NCBI GenBank assembly: GCA_002470515.1
Contig: DKML01000001.1
Coordinates: forward strand, 31,760 to 95,759
Reading direction: 5' to 3'
DNA: 64,000 nucleotides
From: Proteobacteria bacterium UBA7415
GTDB taxonomy: Bacteria > Pseudomonadota > Gammaproteobacteria > Arenicellales > Arenicellaceae
The notes beneath the pieces are model-generated. The model did no database searches and was not told the DNA's origin. It worked only from the letters and a program-made list of their open reading frames with translations. The stretch's first letter is position 1; each line of letters begins with the position of its first letter. The position numbers and the translations under genes were made by a program. This document shows, piece after piece, positions 17,246 through 26,841 of this stretch.

Positions 17246-19329
17246 GCTCTGTAACTCGCAACCATTTGTTAATTGAGCTGGGCACGGAAGAACTCCCGCC
17301 AAAAGCTCTTAAAGCACTTAGTAGAGCATTTACTAACGAAATTAAAACAGGCTTGCTAGAGGCTCAGCTCATTGCGAGCGATGCGCTTGTTACGCCTTAT
17401 GCTGCACCTCGCCGATTAGCTGTTTTGATTAGCGACGTTGCCTCTGCTCAAGCCGACCAAACGGTGGACCGTCGGGGCCCTGCCTTACAAGCCGCATTTA
17501 AAGACGGTGTGGCAACGCCTGCCGCGCAGGGCTTTGCTAAATCGTGTGGTGTAGAAGTAGATCAACTTGAGCGCTTAGTTACGGATAAAGGCGAGTGGTT
17601 AAGCTACACGCTAACTGAGTCTGGACAAGCTATAAATGCGGTAGTGCAGAGCGTTTTGGATCAAGCGATCAAACGTCTACCGATTCCCAAGCGCATGCGC
17701 TGGGGTGATAGCGACGTTGAGTTTGTGCGACCCGCTAAATGGTTGCTCGCCTTATACGGCAATGATCTTCTAGACATTAACTGTTTAGGCTTAAGTGCTG
17801 GCCGTACTAGCCGTGGCCACCGCTTTCATAGTGAGGCATTGGTGGAACATGCAACAGCGGCAGACTACGAGCAGTCTATGCTTGAAGTCGGCCATGTAGT
17901 TGCCAGCTTTACTGCGCGTCAAGCCACCATAAAACAACAGATTGAAGCGCTAGCTGAGTCCGTTAAAGGGCAATTAGCAGACGACCAAGACCTGCTAGAC
18001 GAAGTGACGGGCTTGGTAGAATTTCCACGATCTGTGTTAGGCCGCTTTGATGAATCGTTCTTAGACGTACCCCAAGAATGCTTAGTCTCGTCGATGCGAG
18101 ATCATCAAAAGTATTTTCATGTAATGGACTCGGCCGGCAAGTTGCTGCCTTACTTTATTACCGTGAGCAACATTCTGAGTAAGGACGAAGATCGGATGGT
18201 TCAGGGCAATGAGCGCGTATTACGTGCGCGTTTGTCGGACGCTGAATTCTTTTGGACCTCAGACCAAAAGACTCGCTTGGAAGATAGAGTTAAAGACTTA
18301 GGCTCTGTGTTATTCCACGCCAAGTTAGGCACCGTGTTAGAAAAAACGACACGAGTACAAGCATTGGCCGGCAAGCTGGCTAAGGCGCTGGATGGCGATG
18401 CAGACATTGCAGAGCGAGGCGCGTATTTAGCCAAAGCCGACTTGATATCCAACATGGTGGGCGAGTTCGACGAGCTTCAAGGCGTTATGGGACATTACTA
18501 TGCAGACCGTGATGGCGAACCTACGCTGGTTGGAGAATGTGTTGAACAACATTACTGGCCAAAATTTGCTGGAGATCAACTGCCACAAAGCGTCGAGGCC
18601 CAAGCGGTAGCAATGGCCGACAAGCTCGATAGCTTGGTGGGTATTTATGCTGCGGGCGAAGTCCCAACTGGAGACAAAGATCCTTACGCATTGCGGCGAG
18701 CGTCTTTGAGCATTTTACGAATTTTAATCGAGAAAGAGCACTCATTGGAACTCTCTGACTTGATTGACTGGAGCGCCGACGCGTATCAAGCTCAAGAGTT
18801 TAAGATTGCTCAAGAGGTTCGCGGCAATATCGTAGATTTTATACGCGGACGTTTAACGGCGTACTATCAAAGCCAAAACATCGCCACGGCAACCATTAAT
18901 GCTGTGGCAGCTTGTGCTCCAAACAGCCCACTCGATTTTGAGAATCGCTTAAAGGCCGTTGATACGTTTAGCCAACTAGACGAAGCGGTTGACCTTGCCG
19001 CTGCGAACAAACGTATTAGTAATATTTTAAAGAAACAAGACGTTAACCAAAATGTGGTTGATTCAACGCATTTGGTCGAGACTGCCGAACAACATCTTTA
19101 TCAAGTTGTGACTGAGCTCGAAGCGGATTGTAACGCGTTGTTTGATGCGGGCGACTACAGCGCAGGACTGCAAAAACTTGCGGCGCTGAGAGGACCCGTA
19201 GATGAGTTTTTTGATCAAGTAATGGTCATGAGTGACAATGCTAAGCAACAAGCAAACCGCCTAGCGTTGCTTAAGCAAGTGCAAGACCTGTTTCTACGCG
19301 TTGCTGATATTTCGTTATTACAGAGCTAG
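17242..19329 (+). CDS. glyS: Glycine--tRNA ligase beta subunit
   Basis: 695 residues. The beta subunit binds tRNA and is needed for aminoacylation. It opens with [15 protein letters not shown], typical for GlyS, and contains [15 protein letters not shown] and [15 protein letters not shown] HD-like phrases (here [15 protein letters not shown]). The C-terminal part (about 560-690) matches the anticodon-binding DALR-like domain. Start ATG overlaps the glyQ stop. Length is normal. Confidence 0.97.
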   Translation: MSSVTRNHLLIELGTEELPPKALKALSRAFTNEIKTGLLEAQLIASDALVTPYAAPRRLAVLISDVASAQADQTVDRRGPALQAAFKDGVATPAAQGFAKSCGVEVDQLERLVTDKGEWLSYTLTESGQAINAVVQSVLDQAIKRLPIPKRMRWGDSDVEFVRPAKWLLALYGNDLLDINCLGLSAGRTSRGHRFHSEALVEHATAADYEQSMLEVGHVVASFTARQATIKQQIEALAESVKGQLADDQDLLDEVTGLVEFPRSVLGRFDESFLDVPQECLVSSMRDHQKYFHVMDSAGKLLPYFITVSNILSKDEDRMVQGNERVLRARLSDAEFFWTSDQKTRLEDRVKDLGSVLFHAKLGTVLEKTTRVQALAGKLAKALDGDADIAERGAYLAKADLISNMVGEFDELQGVMGHYYADRDGEPTLVGECVEQHYWPKFAGDQLPQSVEAQAVAMADKLDSLVGIYAAGEVPTGDKDPYALRRASLSILRILIEKEHSLELSDLIDWSADAYQAQEFKIAQEVRGNIVDFIRGRLTAYYQSQNIATATINAVAACAPNSPLDFENRLKAVDTFSQLDEAVDLAAANKRISNILKKQDVNQNVVDSTHLVETAEQHLYQVVTELEADCNALFDAGDYSAGLQKLAALRGPVDEFFDQVMVMSDNAKQQANRLALLKQVQDLFLRVADISLLQS

Positions 19330-19397
19330 GCCAGCGTATACTGCTCAAGTGCTAACGATACAAAAACGGAGACAGCTTTGCTGGTAAATAGTTGCCT

Positions 19398-19970
19398 ATG
19401 AAACCGATCATTCTAGACCGAGATGGCGTCATTAATCAGGAGTCTGCTGAATTTGTTAAGAGTCCTGAAGAATGGCTACCGCTTAAAGGCAGTCTGGTCG
19501 CCATTGCTCGTCTTAGTCAGGCGGGCTACGACGTTATTGTCTTAACCAACCAATCAGGCATCGCGCGTGGGTTGTTTAGTGCTGATATGCTGAGCCAGAT
19601 TCACGTCCGCATGATTGACTATATTCACCAGGCAGGCGGCAAAATATCCAGCATTGCGTTTTGCCCGCACGGCCCAGATGACCAGTGCTACTGCCGAAAG
19701 CCAAAAGCGGGGTTGTATTCAGAATTAATTCAACAACTCGGTATTTCGTTTAACGGTGTTTACTCAGTGGGCGACTCTCTAAGAGATCTACAAGCGGCAC
19801 AAGAAGCCGGGGCGCTGCCTGTTTTAGTTCTTACAGGCAACGGTAAGAAAACGGCCAAACAAATCAGCAAAGATCCAAGTTTAGGCCTGAGCAACATACC
19901 TATATTTGAAAACTTGTTAAGTTTTAGCGATTGGCTTTTTAGTCAATCTGACGAACATTCCAGTCTGTAA
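19398..19970 (+). CDS. gmhB: D-glycero-beta-D-manno-heptose-1,7-bisphosphate 7-phosphatase
   Basis: 190 residues from the ATG at 19398 (a TTG two codons earlier is less likely). It is a HAD-superfamily phosphatase with the nucleophile motif LDRDGVIN, where E. coli GmhB has DRDGTIN. It also has LTNQSGIARG and the zinc-binding loop CPHGPDDQCYCRKPKAG, then the acidic motif VGDSLRDLQAA. It makes ADP-heptose precursor for lipopolysaccharide inner core. It lies between glyS and plsC, a common proteobacterial arrangement. Confidence 0.92.
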   Translation: MKPIILDRDGVINQESAEFVKSPEEWLPLKGSLVAIARLSQAGYDVIVLTNQSGIARGLFSADMLSQIHVRMIDYIHQAGGKISSIAFCPHGPDDQCYCRKPKAGLYSELIQQLGISFNGVYSVGDSLRDLQAAQEAGALPVLVLTGNGKKTAKQISKDPSLGLSNIPIFENLLSFSDWLFSQSDEHSSL

Positions 19971-20047
19971 TAATTCAAAAGCTTAGCTTTAGATATACAG
20001 ATAGTTAAGACCAACACTAAGTCGATACACCAGAGTCCACCAAAGTT

Positions 20048-20770
20048 ATGATCTATTTCCGCTCCATTATTTTTTATCTAGGCGAAGCTCTTTCAACCAT
20101 TCCCTTTACGATTATTTCCGCCATTGTATTCTTTGCTCCACCACGGGTTCGCTCACGCGTTATCGCTGGTTGGGCCGTGTTTGTGGTGTGGTGGCTAAAG
20201 GTATGTTGTGGTCTTAGGCACGAGGTAATCGGTCTAGAGAACGTGCCCAAGACACCTTGTGTGTTTGCCAGCAACCACCAAAGTACATGGGAAACAATTG
20301 CCACCCAAACCTTTTTGCCACCTCTTGCTTGGGTATTAAAAAAGGAGTTATTGAAGATTCCTTTCTTTGGTTGGGGCTTGTGGATGACCCGCCCCATTGC
20401 TATAGACCGAACGGATCGCAAGAACGCCTTAGAACAAGTGGTTGATCAAGGCAAAGAGAAGATCAAAGAAAATCGCTATGTTTTGGTATTTCCTGAAGGG
20501 ACACGTACTCCCTATACAATGGATCGACAATACAAAAAGGGTGGCGCGCGATTAGCCATCGAGGCTGACGTACCGATCGTGCCCGTTGCACATAACGCGG
20601 GAAAATTTTGGTCGAGCGAGAGCTTTTGGATTAAGCCAGGCTTGATCACCTGCATTATTGGTCCTGCCATGATGCACAACGGCAAAAATGATATTGCGCT
20701 GACGGCCGATATTAGAACCTGGATTAGATCTCAGGATTTGTGGGCTGGCAAAGGCTTGATAAGAAACTAA
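20048..20770 (+). CDS. plsC: 1-acyl-sn-glycerol-3-phosphate acyltransferase (PlsC-like)
   Basis: 240 residues. An N-terminal membrane segment (about 8-30) precedes the acyltransferase domain. The catalytic motif is NHQSTWE (H-X4-E), the form seen in the KHQSTWET branch of the family rather than the H-X4-D of E. coli PlsC. The substrate motif is FPEGTRTP and a PIVPVAHN motif follows. It converts lysophosphatidic acid to phosphatidic acid at the inner membrane. It follows gmhB by 77 bp and precedes mscS by 17 bp. Confidence 0.9.
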   Translation: MIYFRSIIFYLGEALSTIPFTIISAIVFFAPPRVRSRVIAGWAVFVVWWLKVCCGLRHEVIGLENVPKTPCVFASNHQSTWETIATQTFLPPLAWVLKKELLKIPFFGWGLWMTRPIAIDRTDRKNALEQVVDQGKEKIKENRYVLVFPEGTRTPYTMDRQYKKGGARLAIEADVPIVPVAHNAGKFWSSESFWIKPGLITCIIGPAMMHNGKNDIALTADIRTWIRSQDLWAGKGLIRN

Positions 20771-20787
20771 CAAGGAATTGAGTAGTC

Positions 20788-21963
20788 ATGAGTGACACCA
20801 CTGAAGAAGCTATTGTTGCAACTGCAGCGGAGCGCATCGATTTTAACGAGAAACTGCCCGCATTTGCCGATTTACTGCCCGAACAAGTGCAGCCCTATTG
20901 GAACATTGTGCAAACATTTCCAGTAGTTGAAGCGCTTGCAATCTTCTCGTTGTTTTACTTGTTGGCGTTCGTATTGCGTACCTACGTAATCAGCGTGTTG
21001 CAGCGGCTTTCGCAACGAACCAACACCAGTGTTGACGACGAAATTATAGACCTGCTTCGCAAACCGATTTTTTCTGTGGTTTTGTGGATAGGTGTAATTA
21101 TCGCAACACGTTCAGCTGGATACACCGAAGGCGGCGCTGGCTACATCACGCCTATTGCTCTTACCATGATCGTGTTAGCAATAACCAGGGCTTCTCTGAG
21201 CATCAGCGGCTTGGTGATTCGAGCCATTTCCAACGACCCAGCGCGCTTTGAAAGTATAGACATTCGTACCGAACCCCTGCTAATAATTGTCAGCAAGATT
21301 GTGATTTTACTCATCAGCGCGTACGCCGCACTGATGATCTGGGGAATCAACCCCGTTGGCTTATTAGCGTCGGCAGGCGTTGTTGGTATAGCGGTTGGTT
21401 TTGCGGCAAAAGATACATTAGCTAACTTGTTCTCCGGCATGTTCATCCTCGCTGATCGTCCATATAAGCTTGGCGACTACATCAATATGTCTAGCGGCGA
21501 ACGCGGCAAGGTTACGCATATTGGTATTCGCAGTACGCGTATTTTAACGCGAGACGATATTGAGGTGACTATCCCTAACGGCGTGATCGGCAACGCAATG
21601 GTGGTTAACGAAAGCGGCGGCTCGCACATTAAAATGCGTATACGGGTGCCCATGGAATGCTCCTACGATGCAGATCTCGACCAGGTAGAAGAGGTTCTAA
21701 TGCAGGTTGCCCAAGAGCACCAGGACATTTGCGAATACCCAGCTGCGCGTGTGCGATTTAGAGGGTTCGCAGACAGTGGAATTTCTGTTCAATTGATGGG
21801 CTGGATCGACGAACCTGAGCTACGCGGCAGAGTAATTCACAGTGTGGTTAAGAACATTCACAAAGCGTTTAGGGACAACGGGCTTGAGATTCCGTACCCG
21901 AAACGCGACATCATGGTTAAACACGTTAAGGGCGACAAAGATTCGTCTGACCTAGACGACTAG
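20788..21963 (+). CDS. MscS-family mechanosensitive channel
   Basis: 391 residues. There are four or five hydrophobic helices; the last is the pore helix with the pattern GLLASAGVVGIAVGFAAKDTLANLFSGMFILADRPYKLGDYI, characteristic of MscS (Gly/Ala-packed TM3, then the beta domain). A soluble alpha/beta C-terminal domain ends near EIPYPKRDIMV. It releases solutes on hypo-osmotic shock. It is longer than E. coli MscS (286 aa) because of an N-terminal extension of about 100 residues with extra helices. A GGAAT ribosome site sits upstream. Confidence 0.92.
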   Translation: MSDTTEEAIVATAAERIDFNEKLPAFADLLPEQVQPYWNIVQTFPVVEALAIFSLFYLLAFVLRTYVISVLQRLSQRTNTSVDDEIIDLLRKPIFSVVLWIGVIIATRSAGYTEGGAGYITPIALTMIVLAITRASLSISGLVIRAISNDPARFESIDIRTEPLLIIVSKIVILLISAYAALMIWGINPVGLLASAGVVGIAVGFAAKDTLANLFSGMFILADRPYKLGDYINMSSGERGKVTHIGIRSTRILTRDDIEVTIPNGVIGNAMVVNESGGSHIKMRIRVPMECSYDADLDQVEEVLMQVAQEHQDICEYPAARVRFRGFADSGISVQLMGWIDEPELRGRVIHSVVKNIHKAFRDNGLEIPYPKRDIMVKHVKGDKDSSDLDD

Positions 21964-21992
21964 CGTTGTAAAAAGACAGGCACCAACACTTT

Positions 21993-22382
21993 CTAATCTT
22001 TCTGTTTAGGTTCAGAGCCCTCAGCGGATGAAGGGACGTCAGATGAAGAGCCCTCAGCGGAATGAGAGCCTTCAGCGGATAAAGAGCCCTCAGCGGAATG
22101 AGAGCCTTCAGCGGATAAAGAGCCCTCTACCTCTGTAGCAGCGACCTCTTCCTGAGGCCGGCGTTGCTCTACAACGTACGCACCAAGCAGCGCAGCTACA
22201 AATACAATCGGTAGACCAAAGATCAAGCTGATTGACCAATATTCGTGCGCAGAGGTATCCAACAACACGTTCAGACAGAAAAGCCCAGTGGCAATAGCAA
22301 TACCATGCCACCACTGCGACGTGAAATGATAGGTGACGGCACCTATCAAAAACACCAGAATGAACAGAATGGCAAAAATCAT
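21993..22382 (-). CDS. Membrane protein with a tandem-repeat tail (function unknown)
   Basis: 129 residues. Three hydrophobic helices (about 2-18, 28-42 and 50-70) are followed by a polar tail built from repeats of SAEG-S-(H/L)-S. At DNA level the tail is an 18-bp tandem array (22048-22119) with alternating variants, so its length is likely to vary between strains. No family recognised. It is convergent with mscS and lies 54 bp downstream of hslU on the same strand. Confidence 0.7.
   Translation of the reverse strand: MIFAILFILVFLIGAVTYHFTSQWWHGIAIATGLFCLNVLLDTSAHEYWSISLIFGLPIVFVAALLGAYVVEQRRPQEEVAATEVEGSLSAEGSHSAEGSLSAEGSHSAEGSSSDVPSSAEGSEPKQKD
22048..22119. repeat. 18-bp tandem repeat inside the membrane-protein gene
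   Basis: There are four consecutive 18-bp units, alternating GAGCCCTCAGCGGAATGA and GAGCCTTCAGCGGATAAA, so the true period is 36 bp. A diverged unit lies at 22015-22032 and a partial one at 22120. The unit length is a multiple of three, so copy changes keep the frame. Confidence 0.9.
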
Positions 22383-22436
22383 ATTGGCTTACTCTTAGTT
22401 AGTGGCGTTAGATTTTCTAAGCGTAAAAAACGATGG

Positions 22437-23777
22437 CTATAGAATATAACGCGCATAGTCTTCGTCTTCTGCCAGCTCATCTAAATGCTCGTTAACAAAC
22501 GCTTGGTCTATGACTACCTTATCTCCAGAGCGGTCGCTTGCTTCAAACGACACCCCCTCAAGCAAGCGCTCCAAAAGAGTGTGCAAACGACGCGCCCCAA
22601 TATTTTCTGTGCGCTCGTTAACCTGCCACGCAAGCTCGGCAAGGCGAGAAATACCATTCTCGGTGAATTCCAGCGTTACGTTTTCGGTACCTAATAAAGC
22701 AATGTACTGAGTCGTTAGTGCCGCATCGGGCTCTGTCAGAATTCGGGTAAAGTCTTCAACCGTTAGAGCACTTAACTCAACACGAATTGGCATACGCCCC
22801 TGCAACTCAGGAATCAAATCGCTGGGTTTAGACAATTGAAACGCGCCTGAACCAATAAAGAGAATATGATCGGTTTTGATCATTCCATATTTAGTCGATA
22901 CAGTGCTGCCTTCGATCAAAGGCAATAAATCGCGCTGTACGCCTTCGCGTGATACATCGGCACTCTTGCCTGCTTCGCTACGACCAACAATTTTGTCGAT
23001 CTCGTCAATGAACACTATGCCGTGATTCTCTAGTCGTTCGATCGCGCTGTGCTTTATATCCTCATCCGATACTAATTTGGCGGCTTCGTCTTCCGCTAAT
23101 AACTTTAGCGCCTCTTTAATAGTCACTTTGCGTGCCTGCTTTTTCTGAGAACCAAAGTTCTGCATCATGCCTTGCAGCTGATTGGTGATGTCGTCCATGC
23201 CTTGTGGGCCAAACAACTCTACTCCGATATTGCCGGCCGCAATTTCGATCTCTATCTCTTTGTCGTCAAGCTCGCCTTCGCGTAATTTTTTACGAAATCT
23301 CTGACGACCCGCTCCCTCTGTAGCCTGAGCAGAATCTGCCGAAAAGCCCACGTCTCGGGCTGGCGGTAGCAGTATGTCTAATACCCGTTCTTCTGCTGCG
23401 TCTTCGGCTCGCGCTTTAACTTTTTGTGTTTCCAAGTCACGTTCGCGCTTAACCGCGACTTCGGCTAAATCGCGTATGATCGAATCCACTTCGCGGCCTA
23501 CGTAACCCACTTCTGTAAACTTGGTGGCTTCTACTTTAATAAATGGTGCGTTAGCAAGATTGGCTAAACGACGAGCAATTTCTGTTTTGCCAACCCCTGT
23601 AGGGCCAATCATCAAAATATTTTTGGGCGTAATCTCACGGCGTAAATCATCGTCATTAACTTGCGTTCGGCGCCAGCGATTACGCAGCGCGATGGCAACA
23701 GCCCGCTTAGCGCTTCCTTGCCCAATAATGTGTTTATCGAGCTCTTGTACAATTTCTCTTGGGGTCATTTCACTCAT
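22437..23777 (-). CDS. hslU: ATP-dependent protease ATPase subunit HslU
   Basis: 446 residues. AAA+ unfoldase of the HslUV (ClpYQ) protease. Start [20 protein letters not shown], Walker A GPTGVGKT, pore motif region [16 protein letters not shown], Walker [11 protein letters not shown], and the C-terminal tail DYARYIL that docks into HslV are all present. The middle I-domain (about 110-240) is of usual length. It overlaps hslV by 4 bp. Confidence 0.97.
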   Translation of the reverse strand: MSEMTPREIVQELDKHIIGQGSAKRAVAIALRNRWRRTQVNDDDLRREITPKNILMIGPTGVGKTEIARRLANLANAPFIKVEATKFTEVGYVGREVDSIIRDLAEVAVKRERDLETQKVKARAEDAAEERVLDILLPPARDVGFSADSAQATEGAGRQRFRKKLREGELDDKEIEIEIAAGNIGVELFGPQGMDDITNQLQGMMQNFGSQKKQARKVTIKEALKLLAEDEAAKLVSDEDIKHSAIERLENHGIVFIDEIDKIVGRSEAGKSADVSREGVQRDLLPLIEGSTVSTKYGMIKTDHILFIGSGAFQLSKPSDLIPELQGRMPIRVELSALTVEDFTRILTEPDAALTTQYIALLGTENVTLEFTENGISRLAELAWQVNERTENIGARRLHTLLERLLEGVSFEASDRSGDKVVIDQAFVNEHLDELAEDEDYARYIL

Positions 23778-24325
23778 GATTCGCTCTCTAAGCTTAATTC
23801 TTCGATAGTGAGGTTATGATTTGTGTAAATACAAATATCAGCAGCGATATTAAGAGCAGCTTCAACAATATCGCGTGCTCCCATATCGGTATTGTTGACT
23901 AAAGCGCGCGCCGCAGACTCTGCAAATGCACCGCCCGAACCAATGGCCATAACGCCACCTTCGGGTTCTATAACATCGCCGTTCCCGGAAATAACAAACG
24001 ACGCATCTTTATCAGCCACGCACAATAGAGCTTCTAGCTTTCGTAACATACGGTCAGTACGCCAATCTTTAGCAAGCTCTACAGCGGACTTAGTTAGGTT
24101 ACCCTGGTGCTTAGTAAGCTTTGCGTCAAACAACTCAAATAGCGTAAATGCGTCAGCAGTGCTACCTGCGAAACCAGCAATGACCTGGCCTTTATACAAA
24201 CGCCTAACTTTACAAGCGTTGCCTTTCATTACGGTATTGCCGAGCGAGACTTGTCCGTCTCCACCTATGACAACTTGATTTCCACGACGCACCGACAAAA
24301 TGGTCGTCCCTCTGAATTCTGGCAT
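23774..24325 (-). CDS. hslV: ATP-dependent protease peptidase subunit HslV
   Basis: 183 residues. Proteasome-beta-like threonine peptidase. The catalytic Thr is residue 7, in [10 protein letters not shown], preceded by a short propeptide MPEFRG that must be removed. [16 protein letters not shown] and [12 protein letters not shown] follow, as in the family. It is the first gene of the hslVU operon with an AAGGAGAA ribosome site. I could not find a clear sigma32 promoter upstream. Confidence 0.96.
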   Translation of the reverse strand: MPEFRGTTILSVRRGNQVVIGGDGQVSLGNTVMKGNACKVRRLYKGQVIAGFAGSTADAFTLFELFDAKLTKHQGNLTKSAVELAKDWRTDRMLRKLEALLCVADKDASFVISGNGDVIEPEGGVMAIGSGGAFAESAARALVNNTDMGARDIVEAALNIAADICIYTNHNLTIEELSLESES

Positions 24326-24495
24326 GGGTTCTCCTTATACTGCTGACTTGTGTATACAGCTTCTCGGCACTGATAAAAAAAATTGGTTTGAAAGTACGGG
24401 CGTGTAAATGCAGGCTTAACCCAATACTTGCTGAACAGATTCTATCTTAACGAATGGGATTGTTTGAATAAATGGGGTTCGATTCTAGTTGAAGC

Positions 24496-24530
24496 GCAAC
24501 CTGTTGATTGCAACCTGTTGATTGCAACCT
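24496..24530. repeat. 14-bp tandem duplication (2.5 copies)
   Basis: GCAACCTGTTGATT occurs at 24496-24509 and 24510-24523, with a partial GCAACCT at 24524-24530. It lies in the hslV-sspB intergenic space, just after the sspB stop. Confidence 0.85.
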
Positions 24531-24554
24531 ACCGCTGTAGGGTAAGTTTGGAGG

Positions 24555-24998
24555 CTACTTAATAATTTTCAAGTGTGATGGCTTGTTCTTCGCAGGTGGC
24601 TTTGAACCGATCTTTGATCCCTTGTTACCCGGTTTAGCAGAATCTTCTTTTTCTAATTTTTTGCTAGGATCAGGGTCTAATGTTGGCTGATCACCCTCCT
24701 CAAAGAAAATTCCTTGTGAATTTTCACGTGCAAAAATCGCATTAATCGAATCTATCGGTAAGCTAATGTTTTGTTCTACGCCGCTAAAACGGGCAGAGAA
24801 CTTAAGCCCGTCGTTATCCATGGCATGAAGCTTTACCGCAGAGGAGCCAATATTCAAAATGATCTGGCCCTCTACAACGTGTTCGCGCGGCACTAATACG
24901 TCAGGCGCATTAGCGTCGACCAATACTTGTGGGGTAAATCCGTTATCTTCCGCCCACTCGTAAATCGCGCGCAGCAGGTAGGGCTTAGTAGAAACCAT
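24555..24998 (-). CDS. sspB: ClpXP protease specificity-enhancing factor SspB
   Basis: 147 residues. Adaptor that delivers ssrA-tagged proteins to ClpXP. The N-terminal domain begins KPYLLRAIYEWAEDNGFTPQVLVDA and includes VPREHVVEGQIILNIGSSAV and FSARFSGV, all typical. A flexible acidic/lysine-rich linker follows and ends with a short ClpX-binding-type tail (PSHLKIIK). It lies downstream of sspA on the same strand (58 bp gap), the standard operon. Confidence 0.95.
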   Translation of the reverse strand: MVSTKPYLLRAIYEWAEDNGFTPQVLVDANAPDVLVPREHVVEGQIILNIGSSAVKLHAMDNDGLKFSARFSGVEQNISLPIDSINAIFARENSQGIFFEEGDQPTLDPDPSKKLEKEDSAKPGNKGSKIGSKPPAKNKPSHLKIIK

Positions 24999-25056
24999 AA
25001 GCTTAGTTAAACCCCACTGCCATATTTGTATTCAAGTTTACGAACAATAGAGACTC

Positions 25057-25683
25057 TTAAAAGCCTCGTAGATCTCGCTCAGTATCACTTAAGCTGTCCT
25101 GAAAAGCTTGGCGTTCAAACAAACGCTCAGAGTACTCTTCAACAACTTGAGCTTGCTTAGGCAGTACAACATTTAACGCTGGAAGACGCCATAACAAGGG
25201 TGCAAGCACTACATCGACCAATGTGTACTCGTCGCCCATTGCATAGGCTTGTTCTTCGAACAATGGTGAGATTGAGATAAAGCCGTCACGAATTATTTTG
25301 TGAGCTTCTTTATCGCCTCTGTTTTCTTGCAAAGACTTAAATGAACCTAACCAATCACGGTTTAATCGCATAATCATTAAGCGTTGTTTAGCACGCGACA
25401 CCGGATCAACCGGCATCAATGGTGGGTGCGGTAAGCGCTCGTCTAAATACTCATTAATGATGAACGCGTCGTACAAAATTAGGTCACGATCAACCAATGT
25501 CGGCGTTTCATAGTAAGGATTGAACTCGGCAAGCTCTTGGCATGTGTCGACTGGGTCGGTGTACACAACTTCGCACTCGATGTCTTTCTCTTGAATGACT
25601 ATTCGGCAAGAATGACTAAGAATACAGTCAGTCCCTGAGTACAGGGTCATAATTGAACGCCGTGTAGATAAAGTATTAAGCAT
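25057..25683 (-). CDS. sspA: Stringent starvation protein A (RNA polymerase-associated)
   Basis: 208 residues. Glutathione-S-transferase fold without the usual catalytic role. The N-terminal thioredoxin-like domain reads RRSIMTLYSGTDCILSHSCRIVIQEKDIECEVV and the phrase YYETPTLVDRDLILYDAFIINEYLDERLPHPPLMP is diagnostic. SspA binds RNA polymerase and modulates stationary-phase transcription. First gene of the sspAB pair. Confidence 0.95.
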   Translation of the reverse strand: MLNTLSTRRSIMTLYSGTDCILSHSCRIVIQEKDIECEVVYTDPVDTCQELAEFNPYYETPTLVDRDLILYDAFIINEYLDERLPHPPLMPVDPVSRAKQRLMIMRLNRDWLGSFKSLQENRGDKEAHKIIRDGFISISPLFEEQAYAMGDEYTLVDVVLAPLLWRLPALNVVLPKQAQVVEEYSERLFERQAFQDSLSDTERDLRGF

Positions 25684-25994
25684 GATAAAAATTCACTCTT
25701 TTAAAAGTTAGTGAGGTGCCGATTGGTACAGTATTAACGCTTTGTTACAAGGCATGCTTTTGAAGAACGTCTTGTCTAAATACGTCTGTTAAAGTAGTCG
25801 GCAATAAAACAGAGGACTAATTGGCAGCTACCTTTTAAAACCCAAGCCTGTTAAAACCTAAGCCTGTTAAAGGTTGCTGCGCGGAGTGTCTCCGTTCTGG
25901 AATTTTCTCGTCGGCCTTAAAGAGAGCCGATAAGAGAGCAATACTCAACATCTGAATCTAAGGCTGTCATGGCCTTAGATTCAGCGAATCGCTT
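25684..25994. other. Intergenic region between sspA and petC
   Basis: 311 bp. It should hold the sspAB promoter and the 3' end of the petABC transcript. A 16-bp duplication (25837-25852 and 25853-25868, one mismatch) built on AAGCCTGTT lies in the middle. A 13-bp perfect inverted repeat lies beside petC (25952-25964 with 25972-25984). No gene or known RNA seen. Confidence 0.6.
25952..25984 (-). terminator. Inverted repeat after petC, possible terminator or 3' stabiliser
   Basis: Arms CTGAATCTAAGGC (25952-25964) and GCCTTAGATTCAG (25972-25984) pair perfectly with a 7-base loop, 10 bp after the petC stop. There is no T-tract on either side, so it may protect mRNA 3' ends rather than terminate on its own. 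Confidence 0.5.
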
Positions 25995-26822
25995 TTAATG
26001 AACGTCGCGCCAGTACTCCTTATTGAGCATGTAGCACAACAACATCAGAATAACCAAGAACGATAATGTATACACGCCCATAGATATACGCTGCAACTGA
26101 GCTGGTTCGCCTAAGTACGTTAAGAACGCTGTTAGGTCAGCCATTGCTTTGTCGAACTCCGCAGGTGACATTTTACCTGGATGCTGTAGTTCAAAAATGG
26201 TGTCGCCGACTACAGTGATTACTGCATCGCCTTCGCCGTGGCCTGCCGCTGCATCAGCGTGCTCGCCACCGTGTGCATCACCACCGTGGTCAGCGTCTTT
26301 CTTGCCAACTAAACGTTGTACGCCTTGTAGTTCATACATTGCGTGTGGCATTGCTACATTTTCGAACAACGAGTTGTTCCAACCGCTCGGAGAACCTTCG
26401 TCTAAATAGAATGCTCTCAAGTATGTGTAGATCCACTCTGGTTTACGTACGCGAGCTACCAACGATAAATCTGGAGGAGCAACACCAAACCAGCGCTTTG
26501 CGTCTTCAGCTGGCATAGTAGTTGTCATCCGATCACCGGTTTTCTCGGTAGTGAACATCAAATTTTCCTTAAGCAGTGCCAAAGGAATATCCAGATCTTC
26601 TGCAACTCGATTGAAGCGAGAGTATTCAGCGCTGTGACAAGACAAGCAGTAGTTTACAAACAACTTGGCGCCATTTTGCAAAGCCGCTTTGTCGCTCATA
26701 TTCAAAGATAAGTCATCTGTCACGCCACCGTGACCACCAGCCGCATACGCCGGACTCAAAGTGGTTAAACCTAGCGCGACTACCGCAGCGAAAGAAACAA
26801 ATGCTTTAATCATTTTCTTCAT
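25995..26822 (-). CDS. petC: Cytochrome c1 of the bc1 complex
   Basis: 275 residues from the ATG at 26822, which has a GGGAGAAAATAAG leader; an upstream in-frame ATG at 26864 would overlap petB. Signal peptide ends SPAYA. The heme site is CLSCH and a C-terminal transmembrane anchor lies at about 250-268. It accepts electrons from the Rieske protein and passes them to cytochrome c. A His/Asp/Gly-rich insert (26224-26305) is unusual. Last gene of petABC. Confidence 0.95.
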   Translation of the reverse strand: MKKMIKAFVSFAAVVALGLTTLSPAYAAGGHGGVTDDLSLNMSDKAALQNGAKLFVNYCLSCHSAEYSRFNRVAEDLDIPLALLKENLMFTTEKTGDRMTTTMPAEDAKRWFGVAPPDLSLVARVRKPEWIYTYLRAFYLDEGSPSGWNNSLFENVAMPHAMYELQGVQRLVGKKDADHGGDAHGGEHADAAAGHGEGDAVITVVGDTIFELQHPGKMSPAEFDKAMADLTAFLTYLGEPAQLQRISMGVYTLSFLVILMLLCYMLNKEYWRDVH

Positions 26823-26841
26823 CTTATTTTCTCCCTGACGA

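Noticed and set aside
24326..24420. Sigma32 heat-shock promoter before hslV
   Set aside because: No CTTGAAA-N13/15-CCCCAT-type pair was found on the minus strand.
24496..24530. CRISPR-like short repeats
   Set aside because: The units are directly adjacent with no spacers and only two and a half copies; there are no cas genes.
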